A stretch of DNA of 45,955 nt, from positions 1 to 45,955 of the forward strand of contig JANYEE010000072.1 of NCBI GenBank assembly GCA_025363275.1, read 5' to 3'. This DNA comes from Burkholderiales bacterium. Lineage in GTDB: Bacteria; Pseudomonadota; Gammaproteobacteria; Burkholderiales; Burkholderiaceae_C. Shown one piece after another: positions 16,680 to 25,393 of the stretch. The notes under the pieces are model-generated. The model saw nothing but the letters and a program-made list of their open reading frames with translations, did not search any database and had not been told where the DNA came from. A program made the position numbers and the translations under genes. Every line of letters begins with the position of its first letter. Within the stretch, counting starts at the first letter, position 1.

Positions 16680-17576
16680 TCAGCCTTCAGCATGCCGGGA
16701 CTTGCCAGCGCGCTGGTTTTTCTCCACATTCACCAGCAGCAGGGTGTGCAGATCGGAGCCAAAGGACTTGACGGTGTGCATGGCGACACGGTTGCGGCGC
16801 ACCAGCCAGTTGTAGCCCAGCACTGCGGGTACGGCCACGGCCAAGCCCAGCGCGGTCATGATCAGCGACTCGCCTACTGGGCCAGCCACCTTGTCAATAG
16901 AAGCCTGGCCGGTCAGGCCAATGCCGATCAGCGCGTTGTAAATGCCCCAGACCGTGCCGAACAAGCCGACAAAGGGTGCGGTGGAGCCCACGGTGGCCAG
17001 AGCCGACATACCGGACTGCATGCGCACTGCCAAGTTACCCACACTGCGCACAATATCCTGGCTCAGCCAGTCGGCCATGAGCACCTGGCCCGACAGTTGT
17101 TCGTGTTGGCGTACACCGTCCATCGCCGAATCGACAATGCCGCGGAATGGGCCGCCCTTGGCCAAAGAGTCTGCCGCGCTGCGCAGCGAAGCATTGCCCG
17201 AAAACGCGCTGCGTGCCTGCTGCGCCATGTGCATCAGGCGGCGCTGCTCCAAGGCCTTGGCCACGATCACGTACCAACTTCCTATCGACATGAACGCCAG
17301 AATGATCAGCGTAGAACGTGCGACCCAATCGCCCTGGGCCCAGGTGACGCGCAGGCCGTAGGGGCTGGCTGCGCCTTCGGTAGCCGAAGCGGGTGCTGCC
17401 TTGGTCGCCGCGGGGTCCAGGTTGCGAATAGGCGCTGCTGCAGTCGTTGCAGCTTCGGTCGTGGCCTGGGCCAGCGCTGGAGCCGCGCACACCAGCGCAA
17501 TGACCAGAGCCATGGTGTGGGCGAGCGCCCGCACAGGGCGGGGAAGAGAATCAGAGGACAAAGCAAATAGGGGCAT
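16680..17576 (-). CDS. exbB: ExbB/TolQ/MotA-family proton channel protein
   Basis: A 298-residue protein longer than E. coli ExbB because it starts with a signal-like hydrophobic stretch (about 15-37) and an Ala/Thr-rich periplasmic segment. The family core follows: a membrane helix near 85-105, a cytoplasmic loop (RRLMHMAQQARSAFSGN), the conserved TVGSTAPFVGLFGTVWGIYNA, and a last helix with GESLIMTALGLAVAVPAVLGYN. It forms the pentameric motor channel with ExbD. The upstream neighbour is the TonB-like gene 80 bases away. Confidence 0.93.
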   Translation of the reverse strand: MPLFALSSDSLPRPVRALAHTMALVIALVCAAPALAQATTEAATTAAAPIRNLDPAATKAAPASATEGAASPYGLRVTWAQGDWVARSTLIILAFMSIGSWYVIVAKALEQRRLMHMAQQARSAFSGNASLRSAADSLAKGGPFRGIVDSAMDGVRQHEQLSGQVLMADWLSQDIVRSVGNLAVRMQSGMSALATVGSTAPFVGLFGTVWGIYNALIGIGLTGQASIDKVAGPVGESLIMTALGLAVAVPAVLGYNWLVRRNRVAMHTVKSFGSDLHTLLLVNVEKNQRAGKSRHAEG

Positions 17577-17655
17577 GGTGGGTGTTTCGTGAAATAGGGT
17601 TTGCCGGGATATTACGAAGCGGGTGTGAGTTACTTGCGGGTGGTGCTGGCATCTC

Positions 17656-18666
17656 TTACTTGCATTTGTCGCGTACGGCTTGCACTACGCCGACGATGGG
17701 GGCCAATAGGCCCAGGGCGGCACCTGCATCTTTGCCAAAACAGTCGGGCTTGGTGGCAGCCTCTACGGCTTCGCCCAGGCGGTTGCGGGTGCCGGTGCCA
17801 TTGAGTTGTTCATTGGCCAGCTCGGCGGCGCTTTTCTGGCGCGGTGGGCTGCGCAGCATGCTGGACGGGTAATTGAGATTCAGGCCAGCACCACTGGGTG
17901 CTGGTGCGCTGGGTGCGGCGGCGGCAGGAGTGCCGCCCGCCGGTGCTGCTGTCGTGCTGCCGCCTGCTGGCTTTTCCGTGGCGGTAATGGCTGCTGGGCG
18001 TGGGGGCAAGGCTACGGGTGGTGCCACTGCAGCGGGCAAAGCAGCAGGTGCGGGTGCGGCTGCCTTGGGTGCGGCCACTACTTCGGGTGCGAAGGTGGGG
18101 GCTGGTGCAGGGGCGGGTGTGGGGGCTGGAGGAGTTACGGGCGGCGGCGCTTGTACCTGCACGTTCACTGTGGGAGTGACCACATCGATTTTGGTGTCCA
18201 GCACCGGCATCGGTACCGGCAAGGGCACGGGTTCACGCCGCACGCGAGAGGGCTCTGGCAAGGGCTGGACCGGCTCTGCCACCGGCGCTGGTTCTGCAGC
18301 CGGTGGAGGCGGTATCACAGGCGCTGGCACAGGCACCGACACAGGCTTCGGCTCGGGCGGTGGAGGCTCGGCGCGTTCGGTGATGGCGGCGCGCAAAGGT
18401 GGTGCCGGAGCCACGATAGGCTGCAGCGCCGGCGGCGCTGTGGTTTTAGGCACCACAGTCACGGGCAACGTGATCGGCCCCGGCGCCTCGCGCGGCGGCG
18501 TAATCGGCGCGACCCACTGGTACACCACCTGCTCGGCGCTGCGCACCAGCGGTGCAGAGTTCATGGCCACCCACAGCAGTCCCAGATGTAATGCTACCGC
18601 CGTCGCCAGCGCTGGCTTGGACAGCCAAGACGTGTTCAGGGCAGGGCGGGCAAAGGGGTCCAGCAT
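17656..18666 (-). CDS. TonB-like proline-rich energy transducer lacking a recognisable TonB C-terminal domain
   Basis: A 336-residue protein with an N-terminal membrane helix (about 16-36) that includes the His of TonB (ALATAVALHLGLLW). A very long Pro/Ala/Val-rich linker (about 55-260) should span the periplasm. The C-terminal 75 residues (LNLNYPSSMLRSPPRQKSA at their start, CFGKDAGAALGLLAP near the end, two Cys) do not show the beta-alpha-beta TonB domain that meets outer-membrane receptors. Its place before exbB-exbD-exbD supports a TonB role. No TonB-dependent receptor is in the window. A specialised TonB variant is the best guess. Confidence 0.75.
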   Translation of the reverse strand: MLDPFARPALNTSWLSKPALATAVALHLGLLWVAMNSAPLVRSAEQVVYQWVAPITPPREAPGPITLPVTVVPKTTAPPALQPIVAPAPPLRAAITERAEPPPPEPKPVSVPVPAPVIPPPPAAEPAPVAEPVQPLPEPSRVRREPVPLPVPMPVLDTKIDVVTPTVNVQVQAPPPVTPPAPTPAPAPAPTFAPEVVAAPKAAAPAPAALPAAVAPPVALPPRPAAITATEKPAGGSTTAAPAGGTPAAAAPSAPAPSGAGLNLNYPSSMLRSPPRQKSAAELANEQLNGTGTRNRLGEAVEAATKPDCFGKDAGAALGLLAPIVGVVQAVRDKCK

Positions 18667-18696
18667 GGGGGCGTGGGCGGCCAGGTAGGGGACGGT

Positions 18697-19290
18697 TTAA
18701 AGGTGCAAAAACGCGAGCACACCTACGATGGCGCCCAGACCGCCCACAATAAACATGCCGTACTCCAACCATTTCTTGCGGGATAACAAAGCAATCGCAG
18801 CCAACGCAATGGCGACCTGCAATGCCGTAGTGGCTTGAGCCCAGCGGTGGTGCTGGTGCATCTGCTCGTCCGAGCGGTGGTCCCAATCTGTAGCTTCGGC
18901 CTCCAGTTTTTCAGCCGCTAATTTGATCTCACCCTTTTCCTTGTCATAGCGCTCTACTTTGGCCTTGAAGCCATCCCGCTTATCGGCGGGGGCCAGTTCC
19001 AGCGCCAGCTCTGCCAGGGCTTGCTTGGTACTCTTGGCTTGGTAGAAATTCCACTGGTTGGACGCCTCGGTCTTGCGGATAGCTGCGTTGTTTTTGAATA
19101 AGCCGGCGTTAGCCTGCGTGGCGCCGCCCATATAGCCAAAAATCGCGCCCACGGTGGCGATGATGGCGGTGAACATGGCGATCTGGTTGGTCATGCTGCC
19201 CTGAGAATCCCCATGACCACCGCCTCCATGGGTGGCGTGTTCCAGCGCATGATCGTGGGGGCCGTGTACGTGAAATCCGTGTCCAGACAT
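18697..19290 (-). CDS. DUF4337 membrane protein with a His-rich N-terminus
   Basis: A 197-residue protein. Residues 1-33 are His/Gly-rich (HGFHVHGPHDHALEHATHGG), which could bind metal. A membrane segment follows (about 38-56, AMFTAIIATVGAIFGYMG), then a charged helical middle with KAKVERYDKEKGEIKLAAE and two hydrophobic segments at the C-terminus (about 150-168 and 176-195). This layout fits DUF4337. Start ATG 19290 has AAGGAAGA before it. It begins 2 bases after the folA stop, so it belongs to the thyA-folA transcript. Function is unknown. Confidence 0.75.
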   Translation of the reverse strand: MSGHGFHVHGPHDHALEHATHGGGGHGDSQGSMTNQIAMFTAIIATVGAIFGYMGGATQANAGLFKNNAAIRKTEASNQWNFYQAKSTKQALAELALELAPADKRDGFKAKVERYDKEKGEIKLAAEKLEAEATDWDHRSDEQMHQHHRWAQATTALQVAIALAAIALLSRKKWLEYGMFIVGGLGAIVGVLAFLHL

Positions 19291-19292
19291 AT

Positions 19293-19790
19293 TCAATCTT
19301 CCTTCAAAGTGTTTTGGTAAGTGACAAAGCTTAAGGGCAGGCCCTGGGCCGATATGAGGTTGGTGCGAGCCACTTCCCGCCACTCGGGTCCCAGTTCGGG
19401 CGCGGAGGCATCGCCTTCAAAGACCGCGCCAATCTCCGTGACGACTACGCTGTGCGCCAGCGGCAGTGCCTGCCCGTACATTTGCGCACCGCCAATGACC
19501 CACACATGCTCGCTTTGCTCACAAATTTGTAGCGCCTCAGGCAGGTTTTGTGCGGGCCTCGCACCGTTTTCATTCCAATCCTGCTGCCGGGTGACGACTA
19601 CATTGGTGCGCCCCGGCAAGGGGCGGAATTTGGTGGGAATGGAATCCCAGGTCTTGCGTCCCATGATCACCGGGCAACCCAGCGTAGTGCGTTTGAAGTG
19701 CGCCAGGTCCTCTGGCAGGTGCCAAGGCATGGTGCCCTTGAAGCCAATGACGCCATTGGCAGCGCGGGCATAGATGAGGTGCAGTTGCAT
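19293..19790 (-). CDS. folA: Dihydrofolate reductase
   Basis: A 165-residue enzyme that reduces dihydrofolate to tetrahydrofolate with NADPH. Seen are LIYARAANGVIGFKGTMPWHLPEDLAHFK in overlapping segments (substrate pocket with the Trp-His-Leu-Pro-Glu-Asp stretch), MGRKTWDSI, LPGRTNVVVTR and VIGGAQMYGQALP (NADPH-binding). The start MQLHLIY at 19790 fits the family; a longer frame to 19874 only adds an unconserved tail. It lies 19 bases after thyA, whose reaction makes its substrate. Confidence 0.96.
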   Translation of the reverse strand: MQLHLIYARAANGVIGFKGTMPWHLPEDLAHFKRTTLGCPVIMGRKTWDSIPTKFRPLPGRTNVVVTRQQDWNENGARPAQNLPEALQICEQSEHVWVIGGAQMYGQALPLAHSVVVTEIGAVFEGDASAPELGPEWREVARTNLISAQGLPLSFVTYQNTLKED

Positions 19791-19809
19791 GGCGATGTAC
19801 GACCGACTT

Positions 19810-20643
19810 CTAAACCGCGACGGGTGCTTTGATGGCTGCGTGACATTCATAGCCCAGCACCTCAAAGTCTTCAAACTGGTAGTCCAGAATCGAATCGGGT
19901 CTGCGCTTGATGTGCAGCGTGGGGTAGGCCAACGGCGTGCGGCTCAGTTGCAGCTCCACTTGCGCGTGGTGGTTGCTGTAAATATGGCAATCGCCCCCGG
20001 TCCAGATGAAGTCGCCCACGTCCAAATCACATTGTTGCGCCACCATGTGCGTCAGCAGTGCGTAGCTGGCAATGTTGAACGGCACGCCCAAAAAGACATC
20101 GGCGCTGCGCTGGTACAACTGGCAGCTCAATTTGCCCTTCCCGCCGGGCGTTTCACTAGGTGCCACATAGAACTGAAAGAAGGCGTGGCAGGGCATGAGC
20201 GCCATTTTGTTCAGCTCGGCCACGTTCCAGGCACTCACGATGATGCGGCGGCTGTCGGGGTTGGTCTTCAAAGTTTTGATGACGTCGGCAATCTGGTCGA
20301 TGTGGCCACCGTCGGGCGTGGGCCAACTGCGCCACTGCATGCCGTAAACCGGGCCCAAATCGCCGGTCTCAGGATTCGCCCACTCATCCCAGATACTGAC
20401 GCCGCGCTCTTTGAGCCAGTTGTTGTTGGACGAGCCGGTCAGGAACCACAGCAGCTCTTGAATGATGGATCGAAGGTGCACCTTCTTGGTGGTCACCAGC
20501 GGAAAGCCTTCGTTCAAATCGAAGCGCATCTGGTAGCCAAACACGCTCTTGGTGCCGGTGCCGGTGCGGTCGTCCTTGAACACGCCGGTGGTGTAGACGT
20601 GGCGCATGAAGTCTTCGTATTGGGAACGCGCGGCGAGAGGCAT
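19810..20643 (-). CDS. thyA: Thymidylate synthase
   Basis: A 277-residue enzyme that methylates dUMP to dTMP using methylene-tetrahydrofolate, releasing dihydrofolate. Clear features are [12 protein letters not shown], the catalytic Cys in [35 protein letters not shown], and [12 protein letters not shown]. First gene of thyA-folA-DUF4337; its 88-base upstream space is shared with the divergent GST gene and must hold both promoters. Confidence 0.97.
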   Translation of the reverse strand: MPLAARSQYEDFMRHVYTTGVFKDDRTGTGTKSVFGYQMRFDLNEGFPLVTTKKVHLRSIIQELLWFLTGSSNNNWLKERGVSIWDEWANPETGDLGPVYGMQWRSWPTPDGGHIDQIADVIKTLKTNPDSRRIIVSAWNVAELNKMALMPCHAFFQFYVAPSETPGGKGKLSCQLYQRSADVFLGVPFNIASYALLTHMVAQQCDLDVGDFIWTGGDCHIYSNHHAQVELQLSRTPLAYPTLHIKRRPDSILDYQFEDFEVLGYECHAAIKAPVAV

Positions 20644-20731
20644 GTTGAACTTTGCAAAATGGTGCTTGCAACAACTATTGGCTGCAAGTGAAGCGCGATT
20701 TTAGAATGTTAATTTTGTAGAAGGGTTTTCC

Positions 20732-21358
20732 ATGGCCGAACTTGAATTTTTTACCAACCCGCAATCGCGAGGGCGGATTGCCCATTGGATGCTGGAAGAG
20801 CTAGGTGTGCCGTACACCACCCGCTGGGTGCAATATGGCCCTGACATGAAGGGGGAGGCGTACCGTGCTGTGAACCCCATGGGTAAAGTGCCCGCTTTGC
20901 GCCATGGCGATGTGGTGGTCACGGAATGCGCCGCCATCTGCGCGTATTTGGCCGATGCCTTTGCAGACAAAGGACTGGCGCCTTCGCTGGGGCATCCTAG
21001 CCGCGCTGCCTACTTGCGCTGGTTGTTCTTTGCGGCAGGTCCATTGGACAGCGCTGTGGTGGCTAAATCTTTAGGCTGGCAAATCCCCGAGGGGCGCAGC
21101 AGTGTGGTGGGCTTTGGCAGCTACGCCGACACGATTAACACGCTGGAAACGGCGTTGCAACCCGGGCCGTATATTTGCGCAGACCAATTCACCGCCGCGG
21201 ATGTGTATGTGGGCTCCAGCCTGGGCTGGGGTTTAATGTTTGGCACGATCGAAAAACGGCCCACGTTTGAAGCGTATGTGGCGCGCATCAACGCCAGACC
21301 CGCTGCGCTGCGTGCCAATCAGATGAATGAGGCGCAGATTCAAGCCACAAAGGCGTGA
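20732..21358 (+). CDS. Glutathione S-transferase family protein
   Basis: A 208-residue protein with a thioredoxin-like N-terminal domain (FFTNPQSRGRIAHWMLEELGVPY; the cis-Pro segment is GKVPALRHG and the glutathione gamma-glutamyl site is TECAAI) and an all-helical C-terminal domain with FTAADVYVG at the N-capping box. It should bind glutathione and conjugate or reduce an unknown electrophile. AGAAGGG precedes the ATG. It converges with the FAD-oxidase gene 8 bases away. Confidence 0.9.
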   Translation: MAELEFFTNPQSRGRIAHWMLEELGVPYTTRWVQYGPDMKGEAYRAVNPMGKVPALRHGDVVVTECAAICAYLADAFADKGLAPSLGHPSRAAYLRWLFFAAGPLDSAVVAKSLGWQIPEGRSSVVGFGSYADTINTLETALQPGPYICADQFTAADVYVGSSLGWGLMFGTIEKRPTFEAYVARINARPAALRANQMNEAQIQATKA

Positions 21359-21366
21359 AACCCGTA

Positions 21367-22788
21367 TTACTCTCGGCGCAGCACCCGGCCCGGATTGAGG
21401 GTGTTGTGTGGGTCCAGCGCCGTTTTGATCGCGCGCATGGCACCCAGCGCCACGGGCGATTTGTGGTGGGCCAGCTTGTCGCGCTTGAGGCTGCCAATGC
21501 CGTGCTCGGCTGAAATGGAGCCGCGGTACTGGTCCACTAGCGCGTAGACCAGGGTGTTGATGGGGCCTTCCAGTGTGGTCAAAAACACTTCGGCGTCGGC
21601 ATCCACCGGGGCCTGCACGTTGTAGTGCAAATTGCCATCGCCCAAGTGGCCGTAGTTGACCAGGCGCACCCCCGGAAAAGCCACCTGCAAAGCCGCGTCG
21701 GCTTCCTGTACGAAGGAAGGAATGCGCGAAACCGCAATGCTGATGTCATGCTTTATGTTGAGACCTTCCTGGGCTTGCGCCAGAGGGATGCTCTCGCGGA
21801 TATGCCACAGCGCGCGGGCCTGGGCCAGGTTCTCGGCCACCACGGCATCCAGTACGCAACCCTGCTCTAGGGCGGCTTCCAGCAGGCGCTCCAATTGTTG
21901 GCGCGCATGGTCCTCGGATTCTTGGTCGGAGTTTTCTAAAACCACGCAGTACGACGACATGCCTTCAAACGGTACTTTTTGTTGCGGGAAGTGCTTGCGT
22001 ACTAGGCCCAGCGCAAAGTCGCCCATCACTTCAAAGCCCGTGAGCCCGGCGTTCAGGTGCTTATGCGCCAGGCCCAGCAATTGCACAGCGGCGTCTAGCG
22101 AGGGCACGGCGGCAAACGCGGTGAGCTGCGTAACGGGCAGCGGATACAGTTTCATCGTGGCTGCGGTGATGATGCCCAGCGTGCCTTCGGAACCAACAAA
22201 AAGGTGGCGCAGGTCGTAACCGGTATTGTCTTTGCGCAGGCCAGTCAAGCCGTCCCAAATCTCGCCTTGCGCGGTCACCACTTCCAGGCCCAGGCACAGC
22301 TCGCGGGTATTGCCATAGCGCACCACCTGCGTGCCGCCAGCATTGGTGGCCAGGTTGCCGCCAATGGTGCAACTGCCCTCGGCCGCCAGGCTTAATGGGA
22401 ATAGGAAGCCTTGCGCCTCACAGGCCTCTTGCAGGGTTTGCAAAATGCAGCCGGCCTCGACCGTTACGGTCAGATTCGCGCCGTCGACTACCCGCACACG
22501 GTTAAGGCGCTGCAGGCTCAGCACCACTTGGGTGCCACTGGCGTCTGGCGTTGAGCCCACCACCATGCCGGTGTTGCCACCCTGAGGCACGATGCTCACA
22601 CCCGCCGCCGCGCAGCACTTCACTACCTCGGCCACCTCCCGGGTGTTAGCCGGGCGCACTACGGCCAGCGCGTGGCCGCGCTCGCGTTTGCGCCAGTCTT
22701 GCTCATAGGCGGTTAGGTCGCCCTCGGTCAGCACATGGGGGCCTCCCACGATGGCGCGTAAGGCACGCACTACCCCAGCTTTTTCCAT
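21367..22788 (-). CDS. FAD-linked oxidase, GlcD / D-2-hydroxyacid dehydrogenase family
   Basis: A 473-residue flavoenzyme starting at MEKAGVV (ATG 22788), directly coupled to the stop of the DUF2069 gene. The PCMH-type FAD-binding domain spans about residues 35-215 (VVRPANTREVAEVVK, VPQGGNTGMV, AEGSCTIGGNLATNAGGTQVVRYG). The C-terminal cap domain ends with NYGHLGDGNLHYNV and ISAEHGIGSLKRDKL, the signature of the glycolate/D-lactate/D-2-hydroxyglutarate dehydrogenase group. It oxidises a D-2-hydroxy acid, passing electrons to a quinone or cytochrome; the substrate cannot be told from sequence. Confidence 0.9.
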   Translation of the reverse strand: MEKAGVVRALRAIVGGPHVLTEGDLTAYEQDWRKRERGHALAVVRPANTREVAEVVKCCAAAGVSIVPQGGNTGMVVGSTPDASGTQVVLSLQRLNRVRVVDGANLTVTVEAGCILQTLQEACEAQGFLFPLSLAAEGSCTIGGNLATNAGGTQVVRYGNTRELCLGLEVVTAQGEIWDGLTGLRKDNTGYDLRHLFVGSEGTLGIITAATMKLYPLPVTQLTAFAAVPSLDAAVQLLGLAHKHLNAGLTGFEVMGDFALGLVRKHFPQQKVPFEGMSSYCVVLENSDQESEDHARQQLERLLEAALEQGCVLDAVVAENLAQARALWHIRESIPLAQAQEGLNIKHDISIAVSRIPSFVQEADAALQVAFPGVRLVNYGHLGDGNLHYNVQAPVDADAEVFLTTLEGPINTLVYALVDQYRGSISAEHGIGSLKRDKLAHHKSPVALGAMRAIKTALDPHNTLNPGRVLRRE

Positions 22789-23222
22789 CAAGCAGCTACC
22801 TGCGCCGTAGTGTCCACGGGGGCAGCCGCTTTGACGTAGTGCTGGCGCAGGCGCACGTGCAATACGCAGGCCACAAACAACACTGCACACAGCACCACTT
22901 CGGCCATCGCCAGGTAGTTACCGGGCGCTTTGTCGCTGTAGGCGCGCACAACGCCCTCGGTAAAGTAAATCCACACCAGCAGGCTCAGCCAGCGGTAGGT
23001 GTACATGCGGTTTTTTAACAGTCCCGCCAATGGAATACACAAGGGAAATACCTTCAGCGCCAGCGTAGAGCCGCCAGGGCGTACGGGCGCCCACAGCAAC
23101 TCCCAGCCTAGGCCCAACACAATGAGGCTGATGGTGGTGGCAACGGCTAACCAGCGTACAAGATTGATATTGCGCGCTGCTGCGAAGGATGGGGTGGGTA
23201 GGTTGGGAGTGGGCGGGTTCAT
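22788..23222 (-). CDS. DUF2069 membrane protein
   Basis: A 144-residue protein with four hydrophobic segments (about 20-40, 54-70, 74-90 and 105-125) and family motifs such as LAGLLKNRMYTYRW and WIYFTEGVVRAYSD. DUF2069 proteins are small inner-membrane proteins of unknown function, common in betaproteobacteria. The start is uncertain: ATG 23222 avoids running into the divergent YihY-family gene; in-frame ATGs at 23231-23252 exist. Its stop overlaps the oxidase start (TGATG). Confidence 0.8.
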   Translation of the reverse strand: MNPPTPNLPTPSFAAARNINLVRWLAVATTISLIVLGLGWELLWAPVRPGGSTLALKVFPLCIPLAGLLKNRMYTYRWLSLLVWIYFTEGVVRAYSDKAPGNYLAMAEVVLCAVLFVACVLHVRLRQHYVKAAAPVDTTAQVAA

Positions 23223-23243
23223 AGTCGGTGGCATCATAGCGGC

Positions 23244-24458
23244 ATGCCCCATTTACAACGACTACGCGCCTGGATAGCCGATGTGGCCAAAGTGCCATGG
23301 CCGGACGCGCTTTTGACCCTGCGCGAGCGCTTTCGCGAGGACCGCCTGGGCTTGACCGCCAGCAGTCTGACTTTCACGACCATCATCGCCCTGGTGCCCT
23401 TCATTACGGTGGCACTGGCTCTGTTTACAGCCTTCCCAATGTTTGCCAAATTTCAGGATGTGCTGCAAAAGTGGCTAGTCGATAGCTTGGTGCCTGACAA
23501 TATTGCCCGCCAAGTGCTGGGTTACTTGAACCAATTTGCAGGCAAGGCGAGCAAATTAGGTGCCGTGGGTCTGGCTTTTTTGCTGGGCACGGCGTTAGCG
23601 CTGATTTTTACGATCGACCGTACGCTCAATAGCATCTGGCGGGTACGTACCCCGCGGCCGGTGGGCCAACGGGTGTTGATTTACTGGGGCGCGCTTACCC
23701 TAGGGCCCCTAGTCCTGGGGGCCAGCTTGAGCATGACTTCGTATGCTTTGTCGGCCTCGCAAGGCTTGGCGGGGGTGCTGCCAGGTGGAGTCAGCGTGTT
23801 GCTGGAAGTGCTGCAATTGGGGCTGGTGGGAGGGGGAATGGCCACTATGTTCCATTACGTACCCAATACCCACGTGCGCTGGGGCCACGCCTGGATGGGC
23901 GGCATATTTGTAGCTGCTGGGCTGGAGATCGCCAAGCGCGTACTGGCCTGGTACCTCGGTATGGTGCCCACCTACTCGGTGGTCTACGGAGCCTTTGCCA
24001 CGGTGCCCATTTTGCTGATCTGGATCTATACCGCGTGGGTGATTGTGCTGCTGGGGGCCGCGCTCACCGCCTATGTGCCCAGCCTGATTGCTGGCACACA
24101 GCGGCGCCGTGTGGGACAGGGCTGGCAGTTTCAGTTGGCGCTAGAGGTGCTGCAGCAACTGGCTTTGGCGCGGCCCCTGTATGCCAAAGGCCTGACGGCA
24201 AGCCAACTGGGTGTGGCCCTGCAAACCGACGCGCTGCGCCTGGAGCCCGTGTTAGAGACTTTGTCTGCATTGGACTGGACTGGGCAACTGGTCGAAGGTA
24301 GCGGTACTGAGGAGGCGCGCTTTGTATTGCTGGTTGACCCAGAAAAAACCGCCCTGACACCGCTGATGGCGGCTTTGCTACTGCCGCATACGCCAATCAC
24401 TGAAAAATTATGGAGTAATGGCCAATGGCCCGCTGTTTCATTGCATGAGGTGCTATGA
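23244..24458 (+). CDS. YihY/BrkB-family inner membrane protein
   Basis: A 404-residue protein. The membrane part (about residues 30-280) has six hydrophobic segments and the family motif ASSLTFTTIIALVPFITV. It also has TIDRTLNSIWRV and YGAFATVPILLIWIYTAWVIVLLGA. A cytoplasmic C-terminal region of about 120 residues follows. Once annotated as ribonuclease BN in error, the family is of unclear function. The stop codon TGA (24456-24458) falls within a hairpin that matches the dispersed repeat. Confidence 0.9.
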   Translation: MPHLQRLRAWIADVAKVPWPDALLTLRERFREDRLGLTASSLTFTTIIALVPFITVALALFTAFPMFAKFQDVLQKWLVDSLVPDNIARQVLGYLNQFAGKASKLGAVGLAFLLGTALALIFTIDRTLNSIWRVRTPRPVGQRVLIYWGALTLGPLVLGASLSMTSYALSASQGLAGVLPGGVSVLLEVLQLGLVGGGMATMFHYVPNTHVRWGHAWMGGIFVAAGLEIAKRVLAWYLGMVPTYSVVYGAFATVPILLIWIYTAWVIVLLGAALTAYVPSLIAGTQRRRVGQGWQFQLALEVLQQLALARPLYAKGLTASQLGVALQTDALRLEPVLETLSALDWTGQLVEGSGTEEARFVLLVDPEKTALTPLMAALLLPHTPITEKLWSNGQWPAVSLHEVL

Positions 24459-24470
24459 AAATAATAGCTG
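24446..24470 (-). repeat. Partial copy of the dispersed repeat (hairpin part)
   Basis: GCTATGAAAATAATAGC at 24452-24468 is the hairpin section of the 55-base element. The GGCCC/GTAAA/CTGCCTG section is not evident, so this is a fragment or a chance match. It contains the stop codon of the YihY-family gene. Confidence 0.45.
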
Positions 24471-24481
24471 CGATAGTTATA

Positions 24482-24510
24482 AAAAAACCGGCTGAACTAG
24501 CCGGTTTTTA
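24482..24510. terminator. Bidirectional intrinsic terminator
   Basis: AAAACCGGCT (24484-24493) pairs with AGCCGGTTTT (24499-24508), with A/T runs on both sides. It can end both the YihY-family gene on the plus strand and the RNA-binding-protein gene on the minus strand. Confidence 0.85.
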
Positions 24511-24518
24511 TGTATCGC

Positions 24519-24815
24519 TTAGTAGCTACTGCGTCCGCCGCGGTACCCGTCCGAGCTGCCGCGGTCTTCACGGGGGCGGGCAAGGTTCACCACAATAGAG
24601 CGTCCATCCACGGATTGGCCGTTCAACCCGGTGATAGCTGCTTGTGCAAATTCGGGCGTCGTCATTTCAACGAAGGCAAAGCCTTTGGAGCGGCCCGTGT
24701 CGCGGTCCATCATCACCTTGGCAGATGTCACATCACCGAATTCTGCAAAGTTGCTTTGCAGGCTGGCGTCGGTGACGGAGTAGGGCAGGTTGCCCACGTA
24801 AATTTTGCTGCTCAT
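24519..24815 (-). CDS. RRM-type RNA-binding protein (cold-inducible class)
   Basis: A 98-residue protein with one RNA recognition motif. RNP2 is KIYVGNLPY and RNP1 is KGFAFVEM, followed by a short Arg/Gly/Ser-rich tail (EDRGSSDGYRGGRSSY). It binds single-stranded RNA; related small RRM proteins in bacteria are often cold-induced. The start at 24815 gives the exact RRM beginning MSSKIYVGN; a longer frame to 24965 is unconserved leader. A 110-base upstream stretch may serve as its 5' untranslated region. Confidence 0.93.
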   Translation of the reverse strand: MSSKIYVGNLPYSVTDASLQSNFAEFGDVTSAKVMMDRDTGRSKGFAFVEMTTPEFAQAAITGLNGQSVDGRSIVVNLARPREDRGSSDGYRGGRSSY

Positions 24816-24925
24816 GGTTGAGCCTTTCAGTAAAAGCGCGCAGGGATAAATTTCCGTTGCCGCGCGGGGGAGAGCGGTCCACGAAGGAACCGCGGGAATG
24901 GTGAGAGCAATCAGAGCTAAAGCTC

Positions 24926-25165
24926 TCAGCAGGGCTGCGCTGTGACCATGCAGGTCTCCAGCCAACCTTGGGTGACTGCATAAAGGCGCGCAGCTTCACG
25001 GGATACGAACTCGCAATCGAAATTGAAAATTCGGCAGTAGCCACCCTTACTTTGGGTGCGCTGAATCGAAAAAGAGGCACGGAAGAGGCCGTTGGCCGTC
25101 TCGTGGGTCGCGGGCGAAACGACGAACTTGCCCATGGGGATAAAAGACTCGGAAATCAAATTCAT
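24926..25165 (-). CDS. Small protein of unknown function
   Basis: A 79-residue open frame with a protein-like composition: FIPMGKFVVSPATHETANGLFRASFSIQRTQ, in two parts, then FDCEFVSREAARLYAVTQGWLET. The pattern (a short beta-rich N-terminus and a helix at the end) resembles small proteins I have seen near cold-shock genes in Comamonadaceae, but I cannot name the family. It lies 110 bases upstream of the RRM protein on the same strand. Existence is likely rather than certain. Confidence 0.5.
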   Translation of the reverse strand: MNLISESFIPMGKFVVSPATHETANGLFRASFSIQRTQSKGGYCRIFNFDCEFVSREAARLYAVTQGWLETCMVTAQPC

Positions 25166-25393
25166 GGAATGTTGCAGGCCTGAAGGAAAGGTCCCGCGTG
25201 AGCAATGAGAATTCGGCTAGCTGCAGCTCGGCAGATTAGCGCGGTCGACAGGTGTCGAATAAAAACAGAGACAAGGTTCAAGTCAAAAATCTGAGCCATC
25301 TCTTTGGACTGCGGTGTGTTGGTGTTTACAACCGAAAGTAACAGGCATCATAACAAAATTTAATATCAATTAATTATTTAACTACTAAAAATA

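Noticed and set aside
15654-17576. Several plus-strand frames opposite exbB and exbD
   Set aside because: Antisense shadows of clear membrane-protein genes, with high Cys/His/Arg content.
17806-18688. Long plus-strand open frames opposite the TonB-like gene
   Set aside because: They are Gly/Cys/Arg-rich mirror images of the Pro/Ala-rich linker codons and have no domain pattern.
19774-20691. A 305-residue plus-strand frame opposite thyA
   Set aside because: Shadow frame; ThyA on the other strand has full-length catalytic motifs.
24424-24446. TGGCCC ... TTGCAT as a sigma-54 promoter before the RNA-binding region
   Set aside because: Spacing is too long and it is within the end of the YihY-family coding sequence.
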